Positions 48,439 through 59,675 of a stretch of DNA of 64,000 bases are shown here, one piece after another (the first letter of the stretch is position 1; every line of letters begins with the position of its first letter). Position numbers and translations under genes: made by a program. Under the pieces are notes generated by a model, which did no database searches, had not been told where the DNA came from, and saw only the letters and a program-made list of their open reading frames with translations. Source of the stretch: Thiocapsa rosea (GTDB lineage Bacteria; Pseudomonadota; Gammaproteobacteria; Chromatiales; Chromatiaceae); NCBI RefSeq assembly GCF_003634315.1, contig NZ_RBXL01000001.1, forward strand, positions 604,501 through 668,500. Direction: 5' to 3'.

Positions 48439-48533
48439 AACCGCGTCCAGAGCGACATGCGTCATTTTCATGTTGCGTTTGGCTTGGGAGATCTCATCGA
48501 AAAACATCGCAGACCGCGCCGGGCGCGGTTTAA
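48436..48533. repeat. TTAAACCGCG palindromic element, copy 12
   Basis: CTAAACCGCGTCCAGAGCGA to CCGGGCGCGGTTTAA, 98 bp. It is attached to the right end of the MITE-like element. Confidence 0.85.
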
Positions 48534-48617
48534 CATCGGGCCTTGGCAGTCGATGTCGAGCGGGAGACGAAGCGGCGTGCGGATGGTGTATTTGACCGCG
48601 TTGAGCGAGGTTTGGCG

Positions 48618-49088
48618 ATGACCCACGGCACAACCTCCGAGACCTTGCTGCTGGGCTGGCGTGAATGGATCGCCCTCCCGGAGCTGGGGTTGAGCCTCGT
48701 CAAGGCCAAGGTGGACACGGGGGCGCGCACCTCGACCCTCCATGCCTTCTATGTCGACGGCTTCCATCGAGGCCGCGAGCGTTACGTCCGCTTCGGCGTG
48801 CATCCGCTGCAGAAGCGCACCGATGTCGTGCTCCACGGCGAGGCGCTGGTCATCGACCAACGGCGGGTCACGGACTCCGGCGGCCACCGCGAAGATCGCT
48901 ACATTATCCGCAGCCGGCTCATGCTGGCCGGACAAGACTGGCCGATCGAGATCACCCTGACCAACCGCGAGACCATGCTGTTTCGGATGTTGCTCGGTCG
49001 TACTGCGCTTGCCGGCCGCGCCCGAGTCGATCCGGCGTGCTCCTTTCTAACCGGGCGGGTGGCCCGGCCGCGGGAGCACTACGATTGA
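48618..49088 (+). CDS. RimK-associated retropepsin-like protease ("ATP-dependent zinc protease" family)
   Basis: 156-residue protein with the aspartic-protease-like signature VKAKVDTGARTSTLHAFYVD (D-T-G-A near residue 34). Later come VLHGEALVIDQRRVTDSGG and MLLGRTAL. This family is annotated as a zinc protease, but the fold is retropepsin-like. It is usually linked to RimK-type ATP-grasp ligases. Here it lies close to the Anbu/ATP-grasp cluster. ATG 48618 is used. Confidence 0.85.
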   Translation: MTHGTTSETLLLGWREWIALPELGLSLVKAKVDTGARTSTLHAFYVDGFHRGRERYVRFGVHPLQKRTDVVLHGEALVIDQRRVTDSGGHREDRYIIRSRLMLAGQDWPIEITLTNRETMLFRMLLGRTALAGRARVDPACSFLTGRVARPREHYD

Positions 49089-49093
49089 CGCGT

Positions 49094-49204
49094 TTAAACC
49101 GCGCCCGGTGCGGTATGCGTAATGTGTTGAAATGGCTTGGCGGCGCCAGCTCCGACGCTAAGCACAAAGCGAAAACGACGTATTTCGCTCCGGACGCGGT
49201 TTAG
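49094..49204. repeat. TTAAACCGCG palindromic element, copy 13
   Basis: TTAAACCGCGCCCGGTGCGG to CCGGACGCGGTTTAG, 111 bp, a composite that joins the left part of copy 7 to the right part of the CGTCC type. The right end provides the Anbu-like gene stop (49201-49203, minus strand). Confidence 0.85.
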
Positions 49205-50004
49205 GTCGGTAGCCGGTCGGTCGGCGTCTCTCCCATCGCTTCCCAATCGAAACGCGGCAGGTGATCGAAGACACTGCGGATGCCCTCGTTCCAGCTGCGC
49301 GAGAGCGTGCGCAACGCCGGTGAATCGGCGGTCAGCTTGAGCCGATGCGTCAGCGTCAGGCTGTCCTTGGCATAGATGGCGACCTCGAACGGCGGACCGA
49401 CCGTCATGTTCGAGCGCGAGGTCGCATCCAAAGAGACCACGCACAGACGCGCTCCGTTCTCCAACGACAGCCCGGGCTCGGCGATGCGATCCAGTGCCGG
49501 CTTGCCGTATTTGGTCTCGCCGATCTGCAGGTAGGGCGTCTGGGGCGAGGCCGCAAAATAGTTGCCCTGCGGGTAGATCATATAAAGACCGTGTGGCTGA
49601 CCGGCAATCTGGCCCCCCAGAATGAGCGTGGTCTCGGCGCTGACGCCGCTCTGACGCAGTGCCGGGGAATGATCGCGCTGCACGCCGACGCTGACCCGCC
49701 CGACATAATCCGCCGCCTCGAAGAGATAACGCGCGCTCAAGAGGTCGATTCGAGATCGCTCGTGGTCTCGATCCTCGAGGATCCGTGCGTCGCGCGGCTG
49801 GTCCAGATCACGTCGGATGCGGTTGAGCACCTCCTGCGTGGTCGCCAGGTTGCCCGCGGACATGAGGATGAAGATTCGGTCCTGCGCAGGTTGGAAGACG
49901 TGCAGCTTGCTGAAGGTGGTGACATAGTCGACGCCGGCGTTGGTGCGGGAGTCGGCGGCCATCACAAGGCCCTCGTCGAGGGCGAGTCCGAGGCAGTAGG
50001 TCAT
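49201..50004 (-). CDS. Anbu/BPH-type proteasome-like peptidase
   Basis: 267-residue self-compartmentalising Ntn hydrolase of the Anbu (ancestral beta subunit) family. Translation from ATG 50004 gives MTYCLGLALDEGLVMAADSR, so Thr2 is the predicted nucleophile after Met removal, as in known Anbu proteins. Internal segments FILMSAGNLATTQEVLNRIR and LILGGQIAGQPHGLYMIYPQ are proteasome-like. It is divergent from the ATP-grasp/alpha-E genes, the standard neighbours of Anbu in proposed peptide tagging and turnover systems. Confidence 0.92.
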   Translation of the reverse strand: MTYCLGLALDEGLVMAADSRTNAGVDYVTTFSKLHVFQPAQDRIFILMSAGNLATTQEVLNRIRRDLDQPRDARILEDRDHERSRIDLLSARYLFEAADYVGRVSVGVQRDHSPALRQSGVSAETTLILGGQIAGQPHGLYMIYPQGNYFAASPQTPYLQIGETKYGKPALDRIAEPGLSLENGARLCVVSLDATSRSNMTVGPPFEVAIYAKDSLTLTHRLKLTADSPALRTLSRSWNEGIRSVFDHLPRFDWEAMGETPTDRLPT

Positions 50005-50022
50005 GATGTATCGTGTCTGTAT

Positions 50023-50064
50023 GGTCGATGTCGGGTGGTCGATGTCGGGCGGTCGATGCCGGGT
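50023..50064. repeat. Three tandem 14-bp units between Anbu and ATP-grasp genes
   Basis: GGTCGATGTCGGGT, GGTCGATGTCGGGC and GGTCGATGCCGGGT follow each other without gaps. They begin 19 bp from the Anbu start, where its leader and any operator would lie. The rest of 50065-50277 shows nothing recognisable. Confidence 0.85.
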
Positions 50065-50277
50065 GGTCGCGCGGCCGCGATCGGTTGCGTGGGTTGCGGC
50101 GCGCGTCCGAAGGCCGGCTTGCGAGACAGCCGCCTCGGCACCGCGCGAGCGGATAGACGTCGCAGCCCTTGTCCAGCATACTCCGAGCATGAGGTTTCGA
50201 GGTCGGTCCCCTATTGATCGGCGTCGCAAATCGTTCCGACCGAGCCATCCCCGACACCTGGTCTGCGAGTGAGTAGC

Positions 50278-51735
50278 ATGAGTATCGATTGGAATGCCTA
50301 CCCCTCAGAGGGTTTTTACGACGAACTGGTCGCGGGCAACGGGCACCGTGCGATCGCCGGCCTGCTTGCCGATCTCGAGGCACTCGGCCCCGAGGAGCTG
50401 GTGGCCCGCCAGGAGGCCGCCGATGTCTCGATCAAGGAGATGGGGATCACCTTCACCGTCTATTCGGAGGAAGGCGGCGCCATCGACCGGACCTGGCCCT
50501 TCGACATCATCCCGCGGATCATTGCACAGTCGGAGTGGGAGCGTGTGGATGCCGGACTGCGCCAGCGTGTGCAGGCCCTGAACCTCTTCATCGACGACCT
50601 CTACCACGATCAAAAAGTCATCAAAGACGGCGTCTTCCCGGCCGAGGTCCTCGCCAAATCGGTGAACTTCCGCCCCCAGTGCGTCGGTGTCGACCCGCCC
50701 TTGGGAATCTGGGCGCATATCTGCGGATCGGATCTGGTGCGCGACGCGGACGGGACCCTCTACGTCCTCGAAGATAACCTGCGTGTCCCCTCGGGCGTCT
50801 CCTACATGCTGGAGAATCGCCTGGTTACCAAACGCGTGCTGCCCGAGCTGTTCGAGCACTATGCACCGCTGCCGGTCGATGATTATCCATCGGAGCTCTT
50901 CGACACCCTCGCGGCCCTCTCGCCGCGTCCCGCGGACTATCCCGCGGTGGTCGTGCTGACCCCGGGCATCTACAACTCGGCCTATTTCGAGCACTCCTAT
51001 TTGGCGCAACAGATGGGTTGCGAGCTGGTCGAAGGGCGCGATCTCTTCGTCGACAAGGACGACTGCGTCTACATGCGCACCGTCGACGGGCTCGCCCGCG
51101 TCGATGTGGTTTATCGCCGCATCGACGACCTCTTCCTTGATCCCGAGGCTTTCCTGCCGGACTCCGCGCTCGGCGTGCCCGGACTCATGCGTGCCTGGAA
51201 GGCCGGCAACGTCGCCTTGGCCAATGCGCCCGGTGCCGGGGTTGCAGACGACAAGGTCGTCTATGCCTTCGTGCCCGAGCTGATCCGCTATTATCTCGAC
51301 GCCGACCCCATCATCCCGAACGTCCCGACCTACCGCTGCATGGAGCCGGACGCCCTGGCCTATACGCTGGAAAACATGGAACGGCTGGTGGTGAAGCCCG
51401 CGAACGAGTCCGGCGGTTACGGCATGCTGGTGGGACCCGCGTCGACCAAGGCCGAGCGCGAGCACTTCGCGGAGCTGATCAAGAAAGACCCGCGCAACTA
51501 TATTTCCCAGCCTGCACTGAAGCTCTCGACCGTGCCGACCATCATCGGCAAGAAGCTCGAGCCGCGTCATGTGGATCTGCGCCCCTTTATCCTCTCGGCG
51601 GACCGCCAGCAGGTCACGATGGGCGGGTTGACACGGGTGGCGATGCGCAAAGGGTCTTTGGTGGTGAACTCGTCCCAGGGCGGCGGCAGCAAGGACACCT
51701 GGATCGTGCCAGAGCCGCCGCAGGCCGAGGAATGA
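50278..51735 (+). CDS. Circularly permuted ATP-grasp ligase (DUF404/DUF407 type)
   Basis: 485-residue predicted amide-bond ligase. Conserved segments are RTWPFDIIPRIIAQSEW, QALNLFIDDLYHDQKVIKDG, LYVLEDNLRVPSGVSYMLEN, LVVKPANESGGYGMLVGP and RHVDLRPFIL. These are the nucleotide- and metal-binding elements of the circularly permuted ATP-grasp family. Relatives are proposed to build peptides or tags without the ribosome. ATG 50278 is chosen over the GTG at 50269. The alpha-E gene follows after 59 bp. Confidence 0.92.
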   Translation: MSIDWNAYPSEGFYDELVAGNGHRAIAGLLADLEALGPEELVARQEAADVSIKEMGITFTVYSEEGGAIDRTWPFDIIPRIIAQSEWERVDAGLRQRVQALNLFIDDLYHDQKVIKDGVFPAEVLAKSVNFRPQCVGVDPPLGIWAHICGSDLVRDADGTLYVLEDNLRVPSGVSYMLENRLVTKRVLPELFEHYAPLPVDDYPSELFDTLAALSPRPADYPAVVVLTPGIYNSAYFEHSYLAQQMGCELVEGRDLFVDKDDCVYMRTVDGLARVDVVYRRIDDLFLDPEAFLPDSALGVPGLMRAWKAGNVALANAPGAGVADDKVVYAFVPELIRYYLDADPIIPNVPTYRCMEPDALAYTLENMERLVVKPANESGGYGMLVGPASTKAEREHFAELIKKDPRNYISQPALKLSTVPTIIGKKLEPRHVDLRPFILSADRQQVTMGGLTRVAMRKGSLVVNSSQGGGSKDTWIVPEPPQAEE

Positions 51736-51794
51736 GCGGCCGAGCCGTCGGCATGGACCGACGCGAATCCAATCGAGCATAGGGGTCGGAACGC

Positions 51795-52757
51795 ATGCTC
51801 TCGCGTGTTGCAGAAAACATCTACTGGATGGCCCGCTATGTCGAGCGGGCCGAGAATACCGCCCGTATCGTGACGGTCAACGCCAACCTCCTGCTCGACC
51901 TGCCGAAAGGCATCGCGCCGGGTTGGAGGCCGTTGGTCGACATCACGGGGGCGAATGCGCTTTTCGAGGAGCATTACAAGGACTATAGCGAGCGCAACGT
52001 GGTGCGCTTTTTTATTGCCGACGAGCGCAATACCGGATCCATCGCCTCCGCCTTGATCGCGGCACGCGAGAATTGCCGCACCATTCGCGACTTCGTACCG
52101 CGCGAGGTCTGGGAGCTGCTCAACGAGATCTATCTGTTCGCCCGCGAGGACCTCCCCAAGGGAATGACGAAGGGCGGCCGGCACGCGTATCTCAAGCGGG
52201 TGATCCAGGGTGCGCAGAACATCAACGGCCTGCTCTCCGGGACCATGCTGCACGACCAGGGCTATGATTTCCTGCACCTCGGGCGCTTTTTGGAACGTGC
52301 GGACATGACGACGCGCATCATCGACGTGCGCTCCGCCAATCTGCTGCCCGAGGAGACGACCGAGCTACGGCCCTTCGAGACCATACAATGGGTCAGCGTG
52401 CTCAAATCCATGACGGCCTATCAGGCCTACCGGCGCAGCGAGCAGATTCGCGTGCTGCGTGGTCCGGTCCTGCGTTTTCTCTTTCAGAACGGGAGCTTCC
52501 CTCGCTCGGTCGTGCACTGCATCGAAGCGCTACGGGCCAGTCTTTCGAAGCTACCACGCAACGAATCCGCCTTGCGCGTCGCAGGACGCCTCAAGCGTAA
52601 TCTCGAAGGGACCGAGCCGCGTCGACTCAATCAACAGCAGCTGCATGCCTTCATCGACGACCTTCAGGTCGGGATCGGCGAACTGCACGAGGAGCTTGCA
52701 CGGACCTGGTTCCCGCCGCCTCCGGAGACACAGACCCAATCGCAAACCCAGGACTAA
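51795..52757 (+). CDS. Alpha-E domain protein (DUF403)
   Basis: 320-residue all-helical protein that nearly always accompanies the permuted ATP-grasp ligase. The start MLSRVAENIYWMARYVERAE is the family signature, followed by FLERADMTTRIIDVRSANLL, with many acidic/Arg pairs. It probably works with the ligase in the same complex. A transglutaminase-like cysteine peptidase, often the next gene in such operons, is absent here. Confidence 0.93.
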   Translation: MLSRVAENIYWMARYVERAENTARIVTVNANLLLDLPKGIAPGWRPLVDITGANALFEEHYKDYSERNVVRFFIADERNTGSIASALIAARENCRTIRDFVPREVWELLNEIYLFAREDLPKGMTKGGRHAYLKRVIQGAQNINGLLSGTMLHDQGYDFLHLGRFLERADMTTRIIDVRSANLLPEETTELRPFETIQWVSVLKSMTAYQAYRRSEQIRVLRGPVLRFLFQNGSFPRSVVHCIEALRASLSKLPRNESALRVAGRLKRNLEGTEPRRLNQQQLHAFIDDLQVGIGELHEELARTWFPPPPETQTQSQTQD

Positions 52758-52775
52758 AACCGAATCGAAGTGAAC

Positions 52776-52809
52776 GTAGGATGGGTAGAGCGAAGCGAAA
52801 CCCATCCTT
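52776..52809. repeat. Palindromic repeat, GTAGGATGGGTAGAGC type (single copy)
   Basis: GTAGGATGGGTAGAGCGAAG followed by CGAAACCCATCCTT, then CAAACTCCGGCG, matching copy 1 at 2324, including the downstream ACTCCGGCG. It lies 18 bp after the alpha-E stop. Confidence 0.85.
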
Positions 52810-52878
52810 CAAACTCCGGCGCCCCCGACCACACCTACGCAGCGAACCCCGTCCTTCTCGCCGAACCGGGAGCCAACG

Positions 52879-53259
52879 GTGACCCCAGACCCTCTGTCGA
52901 TCGTGGATGCCTATCTCGTCGCCCAATTAGCACGGGACTACGAGACGATGCGCGGCCTTCTCGCCGACACGGGGTTTTGCTATCGCAGTCCGATTGCGAG
53001 GTTCGACCGAGCGGACGACTTCATCCAGTACGCCACCCTGTCGAGCGGCATCATCCTCGACAGAGAGATCCGCAAGGTCTTTGTCGACGGCGAGGACGTT
53101 TGCCATTTCATGACCTATCGGATCCAGATCTCCGAGAAGCACGCCGTCGAAGCGGCGCAATGGGCGCGCGTGCACGAGGGTCGGATCCAAAGGATCGAAG
53201 CGGTCTTCGACGCCTCGCTCTATCGCGAGCTCTTTCCGAGCGACGAGCCCGCTCCCTGA
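52879..53259 (+). CDS. NTF2/SnoaL-like protein
   Basis: 126-residue protein starting at GTG 52879 (no suitable ATG). The layout VDAYLVAQLARDYETMRGLL, then a beta-rich half ending in WARVHEGRIQRIEAVFD, fits the NTF2-like/SnoaL fold used by small-molecule-binding and isomerase proteins. No catalytic residues can be assigned. It converges with the histidine kinase gene (7 bp between stops). Function unknown. Confidence 0.7.
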   Translation: MTPDPLSIVDAYLVAQLARDYETMRGLLADTGFCYRSPIARFDRADDFIQYATLSSGIILDREIRKVFVDGEDVCHFMTYRIQISEKHAVEAAQWARVHEGRIQRIEAVFDASLYRELFPSDEPAP

Positions 53260-53266
53260 GCCGCCC

Positions 53267-55141
<1,875 letters not shown>

Positions 55142-55147
55142 GATCGA

Positions 55148-56515
55148 TCAACCCTGCCCGGACTCGACGAACGGACCCGCAGACGCGGAGGTGTCGAGTG
55201 CGTGCGCGAGGTCACGCCACGTCATGCCGGCGAGCGCCGCATCGATCGCCCGATCGAGTTCCGTCTCGATCCGTGCGATCTCCCCGTCCGGAAGGGTTCC
55301 TCGGCAGCCGCTCTCGCGCTCTTCGAAACAGCGCACCGCATCGAGTATCGCTTTGACCGAGATACTGTCGGTTGCGCGCGCCGGGACGAAGGTGGGCGAA
55401 TCGCCGGCGGTACGAATCAGAAACCCCGACTCCTCGAGCACGCCCAACATCCGCTCGGCATTGGTCTTGGGAACCTCGAGGGTCCGCGCAAGCTCGTCGC
55501 TGCTCCAGGGCCGCCCGCCCGACTCATAGCGCAGGGCCACTTGCCCGGCAAGGATCAAGGCAAGACGTTCGCGCTGTCGATTGCTCAACTGCAGATCGCG
55601 CGAGCGGATCCTCAGATACTCGGGGTGTTGGTGATAGAAGGCGATGCTTGCGCCGATCAGCAGGATCAACCAGGCGATGTAGATCCAGATCATGAAGAGG
55701 ATCAGGATCGCCAGACTCGAATAGACCGCCATCAGGCGCGTCGAGCTGGCCATGACATAGGAAAACATCCCGCCGATGAACTCCCAAAGCAGCCCGGCGA
55801 TGAGCGCCCCGACAACAGCCGAAATGATGTGAACCCGCGTGTTGGGAACGAAGACGTAGAAGAAGGCAAAGGTGAGCGAAATCATCATGTAGGGTCCGAG
55901 CTGCCCCAACGTATGCCAGACATGCCCGAACGGCTTTGCCTCGATGATCGCTTGAACGAAGGCGTTCCCGCCGAGCGAGGCCGAGAGCCCGACTGCAGAG
56001 AAGAAGAGCACGGGGCCGACGAGGATGACGCTCAAATATTTGCTGAAACGCTGCGCAAAAGAGCGTTGCGTGGAAACGCGCCAGGTGAAGTTGAAGACCT
56101 GCTCGATCTTCTGGACCAGCGAGATGACGGTGTAGATCAGCAATGCGAGCCCGACCGAGCCCAAGACGCCCACCCGCATGTTGTCGACGAAGCCGATGAT
56201 CTGGATCGTGATCTCCACACCGCCCTCCCCGAGCGGGGCGAGCACATTCAGGAGCAGAGGCTCCAATTGATTATGGACGCCGAACCCCTTCAAGACCGAG
56301 AAGGTCACCGCCAGCAGGGGCACCAAGGCCAAGATGGTCGTGTAGACCAGACTCATGGCCTGAAGGGAAAGATAGCCTTGTGTCAGATCGCGGGTCAGCG
56401 CGTAAATCAAACGTCCGAACCAGATCGGAAGGGCCTTCCAGGGCGGCATCTCATCGAGCCGACGACTCCAGAGCAGCGCGTCGAGGCGCTCGGACACGGG
56501 CATGGCGTGGTTCAT
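55148..56515 (-). CDS. YihY/UPF0761-family membrane protein with C-terminal winged-helix-like region
   Basis: 455-residue protein of the YihY (formerly tRNA-processing RNase BN-like) family, with six predicted helices at about 30-290. Recognisable segments are LSLQAMSLVYTTILALVPLL, FNFTWRVSTQRSFAQRFSKY and MASSTRLMAVYSSLAILILF. A C-terminal cytoplasmic region (about 310-400) resembles a winged-helix module (SSDELARTLEVPKTNAERML). ATG 56515 is used. RNase activity is not expected. Only 6 bp separate it from the histidine kinase, so they form an operon. Confidence 0.88.
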   Translation of the reverse strand: MNHAMPVSERLDALLWSRRLDEMPPWKALPIWFGRLIYALTRDLTQGYLSLQAMSLVYTTILALVPLLAVTFSVLKGFGVHNQLEPLLLNVLAPLGEGGVEITIQIIGFVDNMRVGVLGSVGLALLIYTVISLVQKIEQVFNFTWRVSTQRSFAQRFSKYLSVILVGPVLFFSAVGLSASLGGNAFVQAIIEAKPFGHVWHTLGQLGPYMMISLTFAFFYVFVPNTRVHIISAVVGALIAGLLWEFIGGMFSYVMASSTRLMAVYSSLAILILFMIWIYIAWLILLIGASIAFYHQHPEYLRIRSRDLQLSNRQRERLALILAGQVALRYESGGRPWSSDELARTLEVPKTNAERMLGVLEESGFLIRTAGDSPTFVPARATDSISVKAILDAVRCFEERESGCRGTLPDGEIARIETELDRAIDAALAGMTWRDLAHALDTSASAGPFVESGQG

Positions 56516-56752
56516 GTGCGCTCTCTCGGAGAGGAGTCGGACGGCACTTCCGGCCGCTTGCCGTCGCTTCATTATATCGGGTCGCCGCACCTTGTCGCTG
56601 CGACATGGCCACGGATTTACGACGACTTGAAGCCTGTTCACGTCCGCTCCATATCCCCGAAGGCGCAACAATACCCCGCTCTGAACACCCCTCATGATCG
56701 ATCTGTTTCGCCGGTCAGCGACTGTCTTCCATCCATCGACGAGCAACCCCTC

Positions 56753-57274
56753 ATGCGTCCCCCCTGTACCCTTCTCGCGGCTTTAGCCGTCCTTTCCTCG
56801 TCCGTTGCCTTTGCGACGGACGAGCCGCAAACCCTGACGCCGATGTCCAAGGACATCCAGGCGCCAGAGTTCGACCTCCAAGGTCCGGCCGGCGAGCCAC
56901 AACGGCTCCTCGATCATCGCGGCAAGCCGATCATCCTCAACTTCTGGGCGACCTGGTGCCCACCTTGTCGCGCCGAGATGCCCTCGATGCAACGCGCCCA
57001 CGAAACACTCGCCGAGGAGGGCATCTCGGTGATCGCCGTCAACGTCGGCGAAGACGCCGAGACCATCGCGCGATTCCTGAGCGAGACCGATGTCGATTTC
57101 CCGATCCCGATGGATATCGACTCGGAGGTCGTACAGAGCTACCCCGTCAAGGGCCTGCCCACCACCTTCGTCATCGACCCTGAAGGCCGCTTCACCTTCA
57201 GCGCCACGGGCGAGCGTGAATGGGACGATCCCGCGCTGCTCGATCAGGTGAGGGCGCTCAAGGGACATCCTTGA
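56753..57274 (+). CDS. TlpA-family periplasmic thiol-disulfide reductase
   Basis: 173-residue exported thioredoxin-like protein. The signal peptide (about 1-21) is followed by KDIQAPEFDLQGPAGEPQRL, the redox motif WCPPC (C69 and C72), and the cis-Pro loop GLPTTFVIDPEGR. TlpA/ResA-type proteins keep periplasmic heme or thiol groups reduced. It reads away from the YihY-like gene. A much longer open frame that covers this gene and 3.5 kb upstream is antisense to the kinase and YihY genes and is not real. Confidence 0.9.
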   Translation: MRPPCTLLAALAVLSSSVAFATDEPQTLTPMSKDIQAPEFDLQGPAGEPQRLLDHRGKPIILNFWATWCPPCRAEMPSMQRAHETLAEEGISVIAVNVGEDAETIARFLSETDVDFPIPMDIDSEVVQSYPVKGLPTTFVIDPEGRFTFSATGEREWDDPALLDQVRALKGHP

Positions 57275-57293
57275 GCCTAAAAAGAGCAGTTAA

Positions 57294-57420
57294 AACGCAA
57301 AGGCGCAAAGGCGCAAAGGTGTTCAGTGCCTTGGTTCAATGACGCCCTTCACCCAAAGGGTGAACGTCGTTCGCATTGCAGTTTCTTGTTTTCCTTTGGG
57401 TCTTTGCGCCTTTGCGTTTT
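57294..57420. repeat. 127-bp element with 19-bp inverted ends AAAACGCAAAGGCGCAAAG
   Basis: The left end AAAACGCAAAGGCGCAAAG at 57294-57312 is the exact inverse complement of the right end CTTTGCGCCTTTGCGTTTT (57402-57420). It lies 19 bp after the TlpA stop and looks like a small non-autonomous element or a terminal-repeat-type insertion. Confidence 0.8.
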
Positions 57421-57504
57421 CAAATGCCGGATTTAGGTTGAGCCGCAAGCGCCTAGCGCATGGCCGCCGGATTCATCGTCGCGTCGGTCGCGATCGCCGT
57501 ACTC

Positions 57505-59362
57505 CTAGCGAACCTCGACCCAGGCAACCAATTCCGACGCGTATCCCTTCTCGGGGCTCGCGATGCCGCGATAGCTCAGCTCACGCTGCAAGGTCGGCTC
57601 GATGTGACCGTGCATCAATTCGGCACGCTCCGACGGCTTCAAGACCGGATGTGCCGCAGACGTTCGAAAGACATCGCGATAGCGCTTTTCGATCGCCGGA
57701 ACGCGTCTGCCCTCCAGGTCGACGGCGATGGGGATGATGTAGGCACCCGAGCCCGAGCCACCGCCGAAGGACTGCACCCACCACATACTCAGGACGGCCG
57801 GTTGTTCCAGGTCGCCCTTCGTGACCGCGCCGATCCCGGCTGGCGACGCGGCTCGCCACTGCTCCGACAGCCGGCTCAGGACCGGATGATCGAGCCCCAT
57901 CAGCACCAGCTCATCGTCGGTTTGCGCGAGATCCCGGTCCAGCGTGCAGAGGATCGGCGCCGATCGAGCGTCGAGCGTCAGCTCAAAACGGCACGCGTCG
58001 ATCTTGCGGTAGCGACCGCCCTGATCTTCGACGGCCGCACGCAGGAAGGCGACCAGCCGCGCCTTGCCTTCGTCGATATCGGCGAGAGGCTGGTAGTCGT
58101 CCAGGCTGAACCGATCCAGATCCTGAAACAGCTCGAACACCACCCGACGCGCCTCACGGGCGTTGCTCATGGCCGCCTCCAGCTCTTCGCGGGTGCGTTT
58201 GAGCTCCGGGTCGGAGAGTGCCTCGCGATAGAGCTGGTCGTAGCTCAGCCGGTCGTTCAACTGACCGATTCGGGAAGCGCCAGCGCGACCGCCGTCGCAG
58301 CCAACTCCTCGCCCTCGGCGGTGAATGTCTCCGCCGATTCCGACGACGCGACCACGGCCAATTGCTCTTCGTCCAGCCTGCGCATCAGGCGGAGCTTGAG
58401 GTATGCACCCATCTGCGCGTAAAGAGCGGCGCCCCGTCCGGCGTGCAGGCATCCGCCTTGGTCCGGCGGTAGACCACCGCGTTGAGCCGATGGCGTTCCT
58501 CGACCATCTCCTCGGGGCTTTTGAACAAGGTCGGATCGAGCAACTGGATCAGCATCCAAAAGCGAAAGTGATCGCCTTGGTGGGGGGTGGCGGACAACAG
58601 CAGCAGATCGCGCGCGTGGTCGCGCAATGCCTCGGCGAGTTTGTAGTTCTCGGTCTTGCGGACCTTGCGGACATTGCGATAGGCGGACAGATGATGCGCC
58701 TCGTCGAACACCACCAGATCCCAGGTCGGCGCATCCTTCAGCCGTTTGATGCGCGCCGGTCGCTTCAGGGTGTCGACGCTGGCGATGAGGCGGTCGTGCT
58801 TGGCGAAGGCGTTGCTCTTGCGATCGGTGACGTCTCCCTCGGTCCCGAACACCTCGAAATCCAGGTTGAACACCTCGTTCAGCTCGCGGTGCCAGTTGTT
58901 GACCAGGCCGGCGGGAACGACCATCAGGGCACGGGTCAGCTCGCCGCGGCTGGCCAGCTCACGCAGGATCAGCGCCGTCTCGATCGTCTTGCCGAGCCCG
59001 ACTTCGTCCGCCACCAGAAAGCGGCGCGGCGCGGCGGTCGCGACCTGATGGGTCAGCACCACCTGATGCGGCAGCAGATCGATCGGCGCCGAGGTCAGTG
59101 CAGCCGCGTTGTCCATCAAGGGCAGCGCGTAGGCCTCCAGATGCAGCCAGGCATGGCGCAAGCGCTCCGCCCCGCCCTGAACATTGGCGATGATCTGCTC
59201 GGCACGCGTGAGTGCCGGCACAAGCGAAGTCGGGAAGACCTGGCGCTCGCCGCTGACGAAAAAGGCGCGCACGGTCCCGTCTGCCGCAACGGCCACTACG
59301 ACCCCTTCGCCGAACTCGGGATGGCGGACGCGCTGCCCGGTTTGGAGCTTGGTCTGCATCAT
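57505..59362 (-). pseudogene. SNF2/DEAD-box helicase pseudogene (BREX/DISARM-type), internally deleted
   Basis: The N-terminal part (59362 to about 58385) encodes the helicase core: DEVGLGKTIETALIL (motif I), FDEAHHLSAYR (motif II), LLLLSATPHQ (motif III). It then leaves frame after RRTKADACTPDGAPLF, passes through a second frame (DEEQLAVVASSESAETFTAE), and ends with an intact family-like C-terminus (58256-57505, SYDQLYREALSDPELKRTRE). Motifs V and VI of the second RecA domain are missing, so two or more deletions and a frameshift have killed it. In type III BREX and DISARM such SNF2-type helicases are core components. Confidence 0.85.
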
Positions 59363-59384
59363 CGCAAGGCTCGATCCAACGGGA

Positions 59385-59675
59385 TCAATCCTGAAGGCGC
59401 TTCTTGGCGGCTGAATAGACCTGGCTCCGATCCCTCCGCCCGAGCGCAATGACAGTCACGTAGACCACCTCGTCATCGACCCGATAGACGAGCCGATAGC
59501 CCACGCCACGCAATTTGATCTTGTAACAATCAGCCATCCCCGAGAGTGCGGCGGAAGGCACGCGCGGATTCGTCATCCGCTGCGCCAGTTTTTTCTTCAA
59601 CGGTTCGCGAACACTCGGGTCCAACTTGCGCCATTCGGCCAGGGCGAGCTCATGGAAGCGCAACCTATAGTTCAT
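59385..59675 (-). CDS. RelE/ParE-superfamily toxin
   Basis: 96-residue toxin: YRLRFHELALAEWRKLDPSV, LKKKLAQRMTNPRVPSAAL, and the core YKIKLRGVGYRLVYRVDDEV, typical RelE mRNA interferase. It overlaps the antitoxin gene by 11 bp. It lies 22 bp from the SNF2 pseudogene start, between parts of the old defence operon. Confidence 0.9.
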   Translation of the reverse strand: MNYRLRFHELALAEWRKLDPSVREPLKKKLAQRMTNPRVPSAALSGMADCYKIKLRGVGYRLVYRVDDEVVYVTVIALGRRDRSQVYSAAKKRLQD

